Origin: Hydrangea macrophylla
Taxonomy: Eukaryota > Streptophyta > Magnoliopsida > Cornales > Hydrangeaceae
NCBI GenBank assembly: GCA_033977485.1
Contig: CM066985.1
Span: forward strand, 70,851,045-70,915,044
DNA: 64,000 bases
Direction of reading: 5' to 3'
Shown here: positions 22,677-33,644 of the stretch, one piece after another
Layout: every line of letters starts with the position of its first letter
How positions within the stretch are numbered: position 1 is the first letter of the stretch
Made by a program: the position numbers and the translations under genes
The notes under the pieces: generated by a model
What the model saw: the letters and a program-made list of their open reading frames with translations, nothing else
Database searches by the model: none
Told to the model about the DNA's origin: nothing

Positions 22677-24164
22677 AGTTGAAAGAAGAAAGGTTGAAGC
22701 CCTATCATGACCATCTCGATGGACTCAAGAAATAGTTCAAGAATGTGACATTCTTCTACCTGGCCAAGGAAGAGAACAAGTTAGCAGATTCATTGGCTAC
22801 TCTAGCCTCCATGATCAAAATCTCCGTGGGAGTCAAGATGATGCCTCTGGTAATCGAGCAAAGATATGAACCGTCATTTAGCATGATCGTTGCAATCGAA
22901 GAAGAAGAGAATGAAATAGCATGGTATCAAGATGTCTGGAACTTTATAGAAAAAGGAGTGTATCCCCAAGAATCTTCTGAGAAGGACAAAAGAGCGATTC
23001 GAAGTTCCACCACACAGTTCATCATCTGCGGAGGAAAATTGTTAAAGAAAGGGTATAATGGTCACAACCTAACTTGCTTGTTCGGGAAGAGCGCCAGAAG
23101 GATGATGGAAGAAATACACGAAAGAGTATGTGGTCCACACATGAACGGTCACATGCTGGCCAAGAAGATCGTACGACAAGGGTACTATTGGACAACGTTG
23201 GAAAAAGATTGTTGTGAATACATGAGAAGGTGCCACAAATGCCAGATCCATGCAAACATGATGCATGTACCGCCATCTCTACTCTACAGTATAACCCCCC
23301 CATGGCCATTCTCAACTTAGGGAATCGATATCATTGGCAAAATTGTTCCAAAAGCCTTGAATTGGAATAGATACATTTTGGTGGCCATCGATTATTTCAC
23401 AAAGTGGGTAGAGGTTGAATCCTACACCAAGTTGGGGGCCAAGGAAGTGGCCAAGTTCATCAAGAGAAATTTCATTTGCCGCGGAAGTTCCCCATGAGAT
23501 TATTTTGGACAGCGGAAGTCATTTTAAAGTAGAGGTCAGGGATTTGTTTGAGGAATACAAAATAACTTACCATAAGTCATCACTATATAGGTCACAAACC
23601 AATGGGGCAGTTGAAGCTGCAAACAAGAATGTCAAGGCCATACTACAGAAATTGGCCGATACTTACAAAGACTGGCACGAGAAACTACCATTTGCGCTTT
23701 GGGGATATAGAACATCGATAAGGACGTCTATAGGAGCGACTCCTTATTTACTAGTATATGGCATAGAAGCAATACTTCCAATCGAGATAGAACTACCGTC
23801 CCTGCGTGTGATGGCGGAATGTGAAATTTCAGAATCCGACTGGTTAAGGGAAGGGTACGAAGAGTTGGCTCTCATAGATGAAAAGCGCCTAGCGGGAGTC
23901 GACCACATCCGAATCAATCAAAAGAGGCTAACCCGTACTTTTAACAAGAAAGTTCGTCCGAGGAAAATTGTGAAGGGTGACCTTGTCCTGAAAGAACTAT
24001 GAACTCCGATCTTTGATCCGCGTGGGAAGTTCAAACCTAAATGGGTCGGCCCTTACATTGTCAAAACTATCCTTTCCAGAGGAGCGACCAATCTCACGGA
24101 CTTCGACGGTGTCGAATTCAAAGAACCAATCAACATGGATCACCTCAAAAAGTACTATGCTTGA
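22677..24164 (+). pseudogene. End of second RNase H and integrase (X)
   Basis: HLDGLKK then FFYLAKEENKLADSLATLAS closes the RNase H. Integrase: zinc domain with HERVCGPHMNGHMLAKKI and CCEYMRRCHKCQ; core with GIDIIGKI (first Asp), LDSGSHFKVEV (second Asp, usually DNGS) and QTNGAVEAANKN (catalytic Glu); C-terminal part WHEKLPFALWGYRTS to a final MDHLKKYYA and TGA 24162-24164. Stops lie at 23319 and 24000 and a frameshift at about 23480. Not functional. Confidence 0.88.
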
Positions 24165-24184
24165 CCTTTTTACCAATTTTCTTC

Positions 24185-24350
24185 AAGCCTTGCCCTGAAC
24201 TACGCTCGACCTGCTTCCCACTCGGGGATACGTAGGCAACTGCATCGGTTCGGTCGTTCCACATACCTAAAAATTAACCCACTTCTTTTCGACCATGGCC
24301 CGAACTACGTTGGACCTAATCCCCACTTGGGGGTACGTAGGCAGACTTTT
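24185..24350 (+). repeat. Two copies of the GATACGTAGGCA-type repeat (X)
   Basis: Two units of about 100 bp beginning GAACTACG and containing CACTCGGGGATACGTAGGCA or a close variant. Y has the reverse complement at about 47210-47400, Z has four copies (59275-59640), and a single GGGATACGTAGGCAG copy lies at 30190 just before the 3' LTR of X. Confidence 0.8.
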
Positions 24351-24551
24351 AAAAGAAAAGAAGGATGGCTCGCTAGGCTGAAAATCTGAAAGGACGCCTA
24401 GGCAAAAATTAGAGCTAAATCCAAAGTGAGCAATAACAAAAGAGAGAAAATAGCTCGCTAGGTCACTCCACCGATGCCTAAGCAAAATTATGAGCATATG
24501 ATAGAATAAAGTTGCAATCCCTACCATAACCCAGAAACCACACTTCACATT

Positions 24552-24755
24552 AGGGGCAAACTTCGGCCACCCACTTCGTTTGCCTAAATCTCTTCTAAAC
24601 TAGGGGCAAACTTTGGCCACCCGCCTCATTTGCCTAAATCTCTTCTAAATTAGGGGCAAACTTCGGTCTCCTACCTCGTTTACCTTATCACCACCCATGC
24701 CCCAAACTAGGGGCAAACTTTGGCTACCCGCCTCGTTTGCCTCTAATCGCCCCAA
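24552..24755 (+). repeat. Tandem array of polypurine-like units (X)
   Basis: Four units, starting at 24552, 24602, 24652 and 24709, of the form AGGGGCAAACTTCGG...CTCGTTTGCC. AGGGGCAAAC is identical to the core of the real polypurine tract at 30363-30376. Y holds five units (46786-47030), Z four (59856-60060). Confidence 0.85.
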
Positions 24756-24853
24756 CATGCCCAACCAAGTACCAAAAGCAAACATATGACCAAAGTCATA
24801 ATACAAAAGTTTTCAAAAAGCCGAATGCATCAAATAAGATTCTCAAAAATAAC

Positions 24854-24858
24854 CAAGG
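24854..24858. other. Empty counterpart of the N1 insertion site
   Basis: CAAGG within AACCAAGGTTCACC. The same sequence in Y (reverse complement GGTGAACCTTGGTTA) is split by N1, with CCTTG duplicated. X shows the state before insertion. Confidence 0.9.
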
Positions 24859-25007
24859 TTCACCAGTAAACAAACTTCGAATATTACATAAGCAGGAATA
24901 AATGAAAACATAAAAATTCCTTCAGAAACATATCACAAATATCAAAGACACTTGGAGGAAGAAGCAGAATCAGTCTTATTTTGGGTCTTTTATTTCTTCA
25001 AAGGTCT

Positions 25008-26075
25008 TTAGAAATAGGCTTTTACTCGGCAGGCCCAACCATTGATAAAAGCAACAATAGTGACAGCCCTGACTCTGGAAGCAAAAGACCCTCTCAGTAA
25101 ATCCCCGGGGGACCTCCTGAACTCGCCCGTACTGCCTGGCCAATCAGCGAGGATGATAAAAAGAAGTCTCTCTCAGACCCATTAACCACACTCTCGGGTG
25201 ATCCCCAAGGCTTGTGGTCACAACGTGAAGGCCCCAACATCCCACAATCCAGCGAATGTCTGCCTCAAAAAGAGCACCCATCAGGCTAACCCAATCGACA
25301 AAAGTATAGTAGGGATAAAGCATGGCCCTACGGAAGTAAACTGGAGGCACAATACTTGTCTATAACTGAAGGCACTCATAGAGCCAAGCCTGTAACACCA
25401 AAGGCACCCCAGAAAGCAGAAGAGTTCCTTGATTGAAAGCGTTATCTAAACCATTAAGGATTTCAGCTAGAACCATGACCATGGGGTTCTTACTCAATTT
25501 CAGCCCAAGGCACACATGTACCAAGTCACTAGAAGTACTCAAGAACAGGAAGTGCAAAGTCATGCACAATATCAGAGTGACCCCACGGGTAGCATCATAT
25601 ATGCTGAGATTTCCAGGACTAGCATACCGAGAAATGATGGAAACAATGTCGAAAACCTCACCATGAATTAGTCAGCAGGAGATAATAGCGGAACAGTTTA
25701 GGTATTCAGCCAGCCTCGCATGGGACTGGGGGTATCAACAGCAGGGAGAATCAAGTTTGAATCCGGATCGAAACCAAGGATAGCACAGAACTCCTCAAAC
25801 AGGGGGCATATCTCCAGACCATTGAAATTGAAGAATAATTTACCGGGTCCCAGTGGGCAATAGCAGCACGCATGAACTCAACATTCAAGGCCATCTAGCG
25901 AAGGGAGAATAGTTCGGTTAAGCCATAACTGAAAAGGTTGATCTGTTCCATGCCATCTGTGATGTTCAGCCAAGCTGTGAGTTGAGCAGGATCATACAAT
26001 GCTACATTTTCTGATGTGGCTCTAGCAAAACTTCAAAATTTCAGCAGCACCTCCCCGTTTCATGGACTATCCCAC
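25008..26075 (-). pseudogene. DUF7745-like gene remnant, antisense in X
   Basis: Read on the - strand from about 26075 (after TTGCAG, a possible splice acceptor) to TAA 25010-25008. Pieces: ALNVEFMRAAIAHWDPV, FNFNGLEICPLFEEFCAIL, LVHVCLGLKLSKNP, VMVLAEILNGLDNAFNQGTL, ADIRWIVGCWGLHVVTTSL and RVWLMGLRETSFYHPR. About 340 residues with several stops and frameshifts. The pattern (HxFNFxxxEICPxFEEFxAxL, then MVLAETLNGLD, then WLMGLRxTxFYxPRxLxRQ) resembles the plant DUF7745 family as I remember it; the function is unknown. Y carries the same gene at 38309-39372 with nearly the same length. It follows the PMD-like gene on the same strand. Confidence 0.65.
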
Positions 26076-26350
26076 CTGCAAGGCAAACACACTCACTATC
26101 ACAAGACTGCTCATCGCAGTAGCATCAATAAACACAGAATCATAGAGCACATGATCACCAACTAAAACAAGCACACAATCGTGCCTTCAAACCGAAAGAT
26201 ATCCGGCCTAAAAGGCAAACCATCATAATACTCTGTCAAAGGTGACAAATCATCCTACACATCATCCTACACATTGTCCATCATTCACGAGTACAACCCA
26301 ATCGAAAAACATGAAATGGAGACAAAACAAAAGTCCCCACTTAGGGGGCC

Positions 26351-28196
26351 TCAGTCCTCCTCTTCTTTATCCTTTGTCAGGCCACCCAGAGTGTACGTCG
26401 ATGATGGCCTCCTCCCGCCTCCCTTGCACCTTGGCCTGGTCCTCGACGAGCCAACACCACCTCTACAACACTGCACACACAGAATAAAGTCAATCAATCT
26501 GGAAGCAACAAAAGTACAAAAAAAAAAGAGTCAAGTCAGAGACTTACCAAGGACATCATCTGACTGGTGGCAAACTACTGCATACCGTCCATCTGTCAAG
26601 GGTAAAATATAGGGTTAGAGATTTATAACCTTAAGGAGCACAAAAATTAGAGACATACCCGGTGGTCTTGCGTGAGAACCAAAGACCATAGGCTAGCTAC
26701 CAAGGAGTAACCCTTCTCAGCATAACTCCAAGGGACGTTGAGGATGCCTGCTGGCTGGGTGAGGTACCCGCACATGAATCGTGGCACCTCAATGACCTGC
26801 AGCGAGCCATCGGTACCCAAAACATTGACAGTCCAATCCCAAGGAGGAATAGGATCAGAAGTTGGGGGAGCCTATCTCCTATACATCTCATGAAGCTATA
26901 GGCACAAGACACGTTAGGAAACATAAGTGACGAATAGAGACAAAAACATAAAAGAAACTCACATCCAGAAGCAGAAAGTTGGGCATCAGGAATCGACCAC
27001 AGTAGGTCTCATTGCCAGTCTTAGAACGAAAATGGTCCCAAGATTTAGTACCGGCCAAAGTCGTCAGCAAAGTAGTACCAGAAAGGTCTTTAGCATCCAT
27101 CATGGGAGGAGTATGAGGAACGCAGTACCTCATACCGCCAATTACCTGTCGAGACACCCGCTTGCCAAGATACCACTGTCTATATTCGGTACTCTCCATC
27201 AGAAGTCGGCAAGAAGCAAGAGGCTTGACCACTTGTATCTCCTCCAGGGTAGCATAGGAAACATGCTCCCAAGGTGTCCAATCAATACTGGTGACCGTCA
27301 GCCCGGATAAGAAATTTCTCAAGAGGACAATCTGATGGGCCCTGCTTTTTACCCCAGCAACATCCCTCCTCCATCTCAAGCCCCAAGGGAACAGAGGCAT
27401 ATGAGCCATGCCGTCCTTATCCTCACCTGACTCGTCGACGGGGGTAGGAGCCAACATTTTCAAGTACTCAAAGCTCCAAAGCTGCGCAAAAAAAGGAAAG
27501 TCAGAAAACAGAAACGAGAAAGGGCCAAAAAAAAAGGGAAAATCATAGAACATACCTCCCAAGCTTGCCAAAACCCTCCAGTGGATTCGATACCGCCACG
27601 AGAAACCTCACCCATGTGCTTATAAAATGAGCCATTGTAGCACCGCCCCAGTAATAAGAAGGAATCTCGTCAATAGTTGCCAAGCAGGTGAGGAGCTTCA
27701 GGCTCACCCGGTCATTTTGTGTCGCAAAGATCGAGCAACCGAGAACATATAGAAGGAAGGCCCGTAACAGCTGCCGGTTATTGAAAGTGTGTCCCTCTCT
27801 ACAATAAGCCCGATAAAGCCAACCACAAGGGAACCGATGCCCCTCTAGATTAGGAGGAACAACCCCAATCAGTATCTCAATAGCTTCAGGATTAATCTCA
27901 TAAAAATAATCCAAGATCAGGCGCCTCTCGCCAACTCTTAAACCTGTAATCATAGAAAAGTCGAAGGGCGTCATCGTCATTTCAATGAACGACAGATGGA
28001 AAGTATTTGTCGTGTCCCACCATCTCTCTACTAAAGCATAGAAGTGGGCCAAGTCATTGGTACTTTTCTAAACCAGGCGGACAAAGCTGCCAAACCCGGC
28101 ATCATCTACCATCTACTATACGACAGGCGAAAGATGGGTATACCATAGGAAAGCATAGGTGAGACTATTGTGGCCCTTCAAGGTCACCTCAAGCAC
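26351..28196 (-). pseudogene. Plant mobile domain (PMD) gene with introns, antisense in X
   Basis: On the - strand I read five exons: 28196-27556, 27481-26963, 26895-26659, 26592-26548 and 26470-26351, each bounded by GT and AG. Exons 2 to 5 are all multiples of three and joining them keeps one frame. Exon 1 carries the PMD core (TMTPFDFSMITGLRVG, FPCGWLYRAY, ATIDEIPSYYWGGATMAH); the junction of exons 1 and 2 joins WQAWE to LWSFEY, as in PMD proteins. The tail is Gly/Arg-rich and ends EEED and a stop. Stops (in exons 3 and 4) and a frameshift in exon 1 make this copy a pseudogene. A short MASSSGRLSKKTEER segment at 28505-28460, followed by GTAAGG, may be an upstream exon. Y has the same gene. 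Confidence 0.75.
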
Positions 28197-28509
28197 CTGC
28201 ACACATCAAAAATAGCAAAATTGAGCATAAAGTCACTATTCACAACCCGAAGTCTAACTTCACAAAAATCAACGAATAAGCACAAAATAAACTTCCAACG
28301 ACCTCTAGGCGCAAACTACAGTTCACAAAACTAGCACAATGCACACAAATAGTCCTGAACTATCGAAAGTTTTTTATACTTGACTCGCTAGAGCTGCAGT
28401 CGAAAGGTGACATTGAGGGTCACGTGAAATCAACTCCGGGGGTTAGCTCTCGACCCTTACCCTTTCCTCGGTTTTCTTAGAGAGCCTCCCTGAGCTTGAA
28501 GCCATGGAT

Positions 28510-28930
28510 CTACAAATAAAATGGAAGTTAAAGCTAAACTTTCTTCTTGAAAATAAGAGGAAGCTAAAATACCAATTGAGATTACTCAAATGAGCATGCA
28601 CAAACAGCATTTTGACGGATTTTGGCACCAAAAATACCTCAAAATGGCAAAAAATGAGCATTTAGAGCTCAAAAACCCAAGATATATAAACATGGAGTCT
28701 AGCCACCAGTTCTGCCGTGGCACTAGCCAACTGCTGCCACAGTAGTAGCCCAGTGTCGCCATGGTACTGCTCCCCACAGACCCTGCTTCGCTCCATTTCA
28801 GCCCAATTTGGCCTTTTTTAGCCCATTTCTGACCCTGATTAGCCTGAGTGGCCAATTTCAGTCAAAATTTACAAGGTTCTACCCCTAGCAATCTGAAAGT
28901 TGTTAAGGCTACCCCCAGCTAGCAAAAATA
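28510..28930 (+). other. Spacer with CpG-rich block (X 3' region)
   Basis: No gene. At 28705-28775 it carries CTGCCGTGGCACTAGCC-like units also found in all LTRs of this family. Confidence 0.6.
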
Positions 28931-29450
28931 GGAAGAAATCAGCTCCCGTGAGTCCAGATCAGTCTCTTCGGATCAACCGTCGCAAAATTTGATCAAAGAT
29001 GAAAGTTTTACTAACTGATCCTAATTCTCGGTCAGAATACAAAGAAAAATAGTTAGGAGAGATTCTTAGAGAATCCCGAAGAAAAAAGCAGCTCCCAAAG
29101 GCCATAACTGGCTCTTTTGGATTGACCGTCGTAAGATTCGATCAACCGTGAGAGAGTCAGAGATGGGTCCCGATTCTTGGTCAGCGAGATTCGATCTACC
29201 ATGAGAGATTCAAAGATGGATCCTAGTTCTCGATCAGAAAGTAAGAGAGATTCTCAAAAAGAGTTCCATACCATCCCCCGAGGACAGATTTGAAACATAT
29301 AAGCTCCCGGAAGCCCTAACTGGCTCTCTCGGATTAAGCATTGCAAGATTTGATCAACCGTGAGAGATTCAATGGTGGATCCTGGTTCTTGGTCAGAAGT
29401 TGAGAGGGGCTCTCAGAAAGAATCCCCCAATATCTCCCAATATCCCTAGC
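28930..29450 (+). repeat. Three diverged units of about 170-190 bp (X 3' region)
   Basis: Units begin near 28938, 29090 and 29300 with AGCTCCC and share GATCAACCGTGAGAGATTC, GGATCCTGGTTCT and CGGTCAGAA words. Z has about one and a half units at 62740-62960. Confidence 0.75.
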
Positions 29451-29499
29451 AAAAGATAACGGAAAATCAGAACCAACTTTTATGGCCCTACGTCCGTTA

Positions 29500-29830
29500 A
29501 TAAGCTTCTTCATCTATCAGTTGCCATGAGCTTCCTTACTTATCAGCAACCATGAGCTTCCTCGCCCGTCGGTTATCGTGAGCTTCCTTACTTATCGTGA
29601 GCTTCCTCACTCTAGTTATCTCACCTGTCAGTTATCGTGAGCTACCTCACTTACGTGAGCCTCCTCACTTATCATAAACTTTCTCACCAAATCGGTCATC
29701 ATGAGTTTCCTCACTTATCATAAACTTTCTCACCAAATCGGTCATCGTAAGCTTCCTCACTTATCGGCTATTATGACCTTTCTCGCCTTTCAGTTATCGC
29801 GAATACCTTCTCTTGTCGGTTATCTTAAAC
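29500..29830 (+). repeat. GTGAGCTTCCTCAC tandem repeats (X 3' region)
   Basis: About a dozen irregular units built on TTATCGTGAGCTTCCTCAC, spacing roughly 20-40 bases. The same array is longer in Z (63060-63780). Confidence 0.85.
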
Positions 29831-30362
29831 TTTCTTATCCATCGCTTGGTATCTAGGACTTCAGTGTCCATCTTACCTTTAATTGTCATCCTCAAGGACC
29901 TCACATCCGATTCTATCTACAAAACGCACTTCCCGAAATTCAAGAAGTTGGCCCTCGAGACCCAGAGTCTTCAACACCCTGGTTTCTTTGTTAGGATCAA
30001 CCACTACATTAGAGTGAACACTAACATAACACAAGCTCATACTAGGATCAGAATACTAGACATGATCGAATTCGTGACACAATTCATATCACACTACTTA
30101 TCATCCTCATAGTATAGCATCCGCCTATCTTATTGCGCATGTGTGATTTGTTCCTTTGTGCCTCGAACTACGTCTTGGTCTGATTCCCCTAGGGATACGT
30201 AGGCAGCTCACTCGGAGCATGACTAGCACCATCCTCAGCATTCTTGTTTACATCATTGCATCTTTTTCAACACTTTTATCATAAATCTATAGCCTCCAAA
30301 AGACCTGTCTCTTCGAAGCTTTGGCACTCGCTTATGCATGCATTGCCTCGCAAGTTCATGCC

Positions 30363-30376
30363 AAAGAGGGGCAAAC
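30363..30376 (+). other. Polypurine tract of X
   Basis: AAAGAGGGGCAAAC ends one base before the TG of the 3' LTR. Confidence 0.85.
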
Positions 30377-33300
30377 TGTAGACACCCTATTTTGTCGGCT
30401 ATCAGATTTAGGAGACCCATAGCTTGGTGGTTTATAATAATCGAAAAAGACTCAAAAAAGGACTCTTGGAAGTTAGTTCTATCTCTCAAAATGCTCAGAA
30501 TGACCAAAATACACCTAAAAGTCCAAAAACTCCCAAATATGGACCGTAAGCTCTGAAAAATACTAAATCATAAGAAAAATGGTAAAATGAGTTTTGAAGT
30601 GAAATCAGGTGAAATTGTCAGATCCCAGAGACCCTCGAAAGTCTCGGAGGTTCTCGGAAAGTCCCCGTTGATCGGTTTGAGCAAGGTTTGACCAAAGTTT
30701 GACCAAAATCATTCGAATTTACCCAAAAGGTTTGAGATCACTCCAAATCATGAGAAAATTATTAAAATGAGTTTAAAAAAGAAAATCAGATGAAAACGTC
30801 AGCTCCTGGGAGCTCCCAAAGGTTCCCAGAACTTTTTGGAAATCCCAGATTGACCGATTTGACCTAAAATTGGCTTTAAAACCGGAGCACCATGTCATTT
30901 TTCAAACATCTTTCATGGATACTAGCAGTCAATAGCTTTCTAATGGTCTATCGCACATAATTTCTGAATTCAAAATGAATTTATTATGAATTTTTTAAGG
31001 TGAAAAAGACGATCAAATCAGCTTTTATCACGAATACCGTAAAACTTTTCAAAGTGATCTATCTCCAAACTATTTTTTATAAAAATTACACTCCATTACC
31101 TTTCCAACCGTATATCACAAACTCAGTTTGGAGTTTGTATGCATTTTCTGTGAATTTCGGACGAAATAGGGTCTTTTTATAAATATCAGAACCTCTGGGG
31201 ACCTAAATAGCATTATCTGGACTAAGGAGAAGCAGTGCCTCCGCGGTACTGGCCCACTGCTACCGCAAAACTGGCCCAGTGCCACCGCGACACTCTACCC
31301 TAGAACAGTCCATTTTTTGTAAATTATTTTGGGGGTCTATTTTGATTAATTTGAAACCGAAACGACGTAGTTCCTTGTCCACAGACATTTGGAGCCAATG
31401 GGAGCACTCTTTAATCTCAAAACCACCCCAAATTGGCCTATATAAACCCCCCCTGACTTTTCATTTAGGGGTGGAAAAATCAAAGCTTAGAAAAGGTTTG
31501 GAGAGAAAAGTTGTACAGATAAGGTTAGAATAAAGAGAAAAGAAGCTTCCTTCTTTGATTTTCAACTAGAAAGTGAGTTCCGAACTTTGTTTTTTACTTT
31601 ATTACTTCCATTTACTTCACATTCAATACATCCACCCACCATTTTCATGAGCATTTATGAGATAGGAAGCTTCTTCCATGTCCAAAGTCACCACATATGA
31701 GTGAAACATCAAGCTACAAGTCCAAAATCATCATGAATATCATCTATTGATTGCTATCTACTTGCTTATTCATATATTTGTTCATCTCCTCTTACCCCAT
31801 TTCTTTTGATCTTTCTTACTTACTTACTACTTCATCATCATCTAGATAATGACATGAAGTTTGAGGTGAGTGAATCCTAATGGATAGTAGCTCTTGACCT
31901 CAAAAACATGTTTTATACATGATGATTATAACCCCAATGCATTCCTATGTATTCTTGAGGTTATTTCTAAAATAAAACAAACCTTTCCAATAATCTTTGA
32001 GGTTCTCTAAATGAATTAGAGGTTGATATTACAAGTGGTTTTAATCCTCTTTGAGTGTTGAAAATATACTTTCAAAAGCACTGTTTCAAAGCCCTTCTAA
32101 AACCCCCAATATTTGGATTCCTAGGAATAAACTTTGTTTTTTTTTTCTAAAAAATCTTCAAAACAGTGAGTTACTTAACTTCAAAGAATTATTCTGAGTT
32201 CAATACTCAATATATGAATATAAGACCACTTGAAATGTCTTCCTAACTTGTTGGAGAACACCCATGATTTTTGGTTTGATTTGAAAACACTTGAAAGGGA
32301 TCCATTTGGACCCAAACATTCCTTTCAAACATTTTGGTTTTGCTGTCACTGCAGCTAGGTTGACTTTCAACTGGTGTTTCAGAAAACTTTTCCAAAAGGA
32401 GTGATCCCAACTCATTTTTTCCTTGAAAGTCGGTGTCGTAGGCAACATTTTGTATAATATGGGCCTCAATATATGTTGTTTTCAGTTTCTAAGATTTTTT
32501 GACATTTCAGTCGACAGTACGGATTCTGTTTCTGAGTGACCTCTATTGCTTATATGATGTCTCTCAATTTGTGATAGTTATTGAAGTTTGGCTTTTTGAT
32601 ATGTGTTCTCGACACAATAGTGATGATCTCCATAAAAAATCATGCATTAAAGACATGTCTAACCTCACTTTTCTAATTTTACAAGATGAACTCACTGTTC
32701 TGTCCACTATTCACAACAAGTATACTTTTACTTCCATCCTTTGATTTGATGCTTATATGTACTTAAAAGTAGTTTATACCTTAGGAAGTGGTCCATAATA
32801 TTTTTGTGAATATCCCATGATGATTTCCTAAATACATTTATTCATGTCTTAGACTTGTAAGTCACTTTAGAAAGTCCATGTACACAAATACACTACAACC
32901 TTTGCATATTCTAAGACCATGCATTGCATCCATGCAAGATTTGGAGTTTTTGTGATTCCAAATCTAAGAAGATTATAAGGAATGAACTTGATCACACGTT
33001 CATGCTCCCCCCCTCAATCTAATCTTCCTTCTCATCCGTCCTGGGGATTGAAAGATCTCCTTGTCTCAAAGATTAACATGCATCATACTAGCTTGCTAAG
33101 CATTTTTTGTTTTCTTTGATTATTTGTTTCAAAAAAAATTCATGTCCCCTTTAGATTAGGAAAACTTGATTACTTGATATGTGATTAGACGATTTTTTGT
33201 AGGTTTATTTGTGCGATCCTTCACCTTTGCATTGTGTGATACTTGGCTATATCTTATGAATGATATCTTAACTTTTGATTTTCCATTTCAAAATTCTTAT

Positions 33301-33644
33301 GAGATGTAATATACTATCATAGTATTAATTGTCAAATCAAACATAGTATAAGATGATTATTTGGATGATAATTGAGGCCCGTCGAAAGACGGGGCGAGTT
33401 GAGGGTGTTTTAGTCATGACAAAGGCTCTTTTCTTTCTCGTACCAAAACCTCGAGCCAAGTTCTTTAGTTATGAAAGGCCGGTGCCCTTTATCCATTTGG
33501 GTGAGTTAAATTAGGTTTCTTGGTTCCTTAAAAACCAAGTGGCGACTTTGTTTCTATTTTCAACAGACCTTCCTTTTCTTTTCTTTGATACAAATCAATT
33601 TTAAACCAACTGAAAGAGTGGACGACCGATTCTGCGTGTCCACA
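30377..33644 (+). repeat. 3' LTR of X
   Basis: TGTAGACACCC...CGTGTCCACA, 3268 bp. Contains a TATA box (31439-31446), the CpG-rich block (31230-31295), and CCAAGTGGCGACTTTG about 100 bases before the end. What follows is not a primer site, so this is the 3' LTR. Confidence 0.88.
31439..31446 (+). promoter_or_regulatory. TATA box of the X 3' LTR
   Basis: TATATAAA in GGCCTATATAAACCCCC, same position as in the 5' LTR. Confidence 0.7.

Larger units (their letters stand above)
12602..33644 (+). mobile_element. Tat-lineage Ty3/gypsy retrotransposon X
   Basis: LTRs starting TGTAGACACCC at 12602 and 30377 flank gag-pol on the + strand. A second (archaeal-type) RNase H after the usual one marks the Tat lineage. 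Possible 5-bp target duplication GCGCC (12597-12601) / GGGCC (33645-33649), one mismatch. The LTRs are similar (nine substitutions in a stretch of about 190 bases that I compared, from 13855 and 31640). The 3' tip of the 5' LTR, the primer site and the leader have been replaced by fragment F2. A solo LTR lies in pol. Downstream of pol come tandem repeats and two antisense genes. Confidence 0.85.

Noticed and set aside
26927..27310. 127-codon + strand ORF, with a counterpart at 37169-37444 on the - strand
   Set aside because: Both are antisense to exon 2 of the PMD-like gene and share its sequence only in mirror frames.
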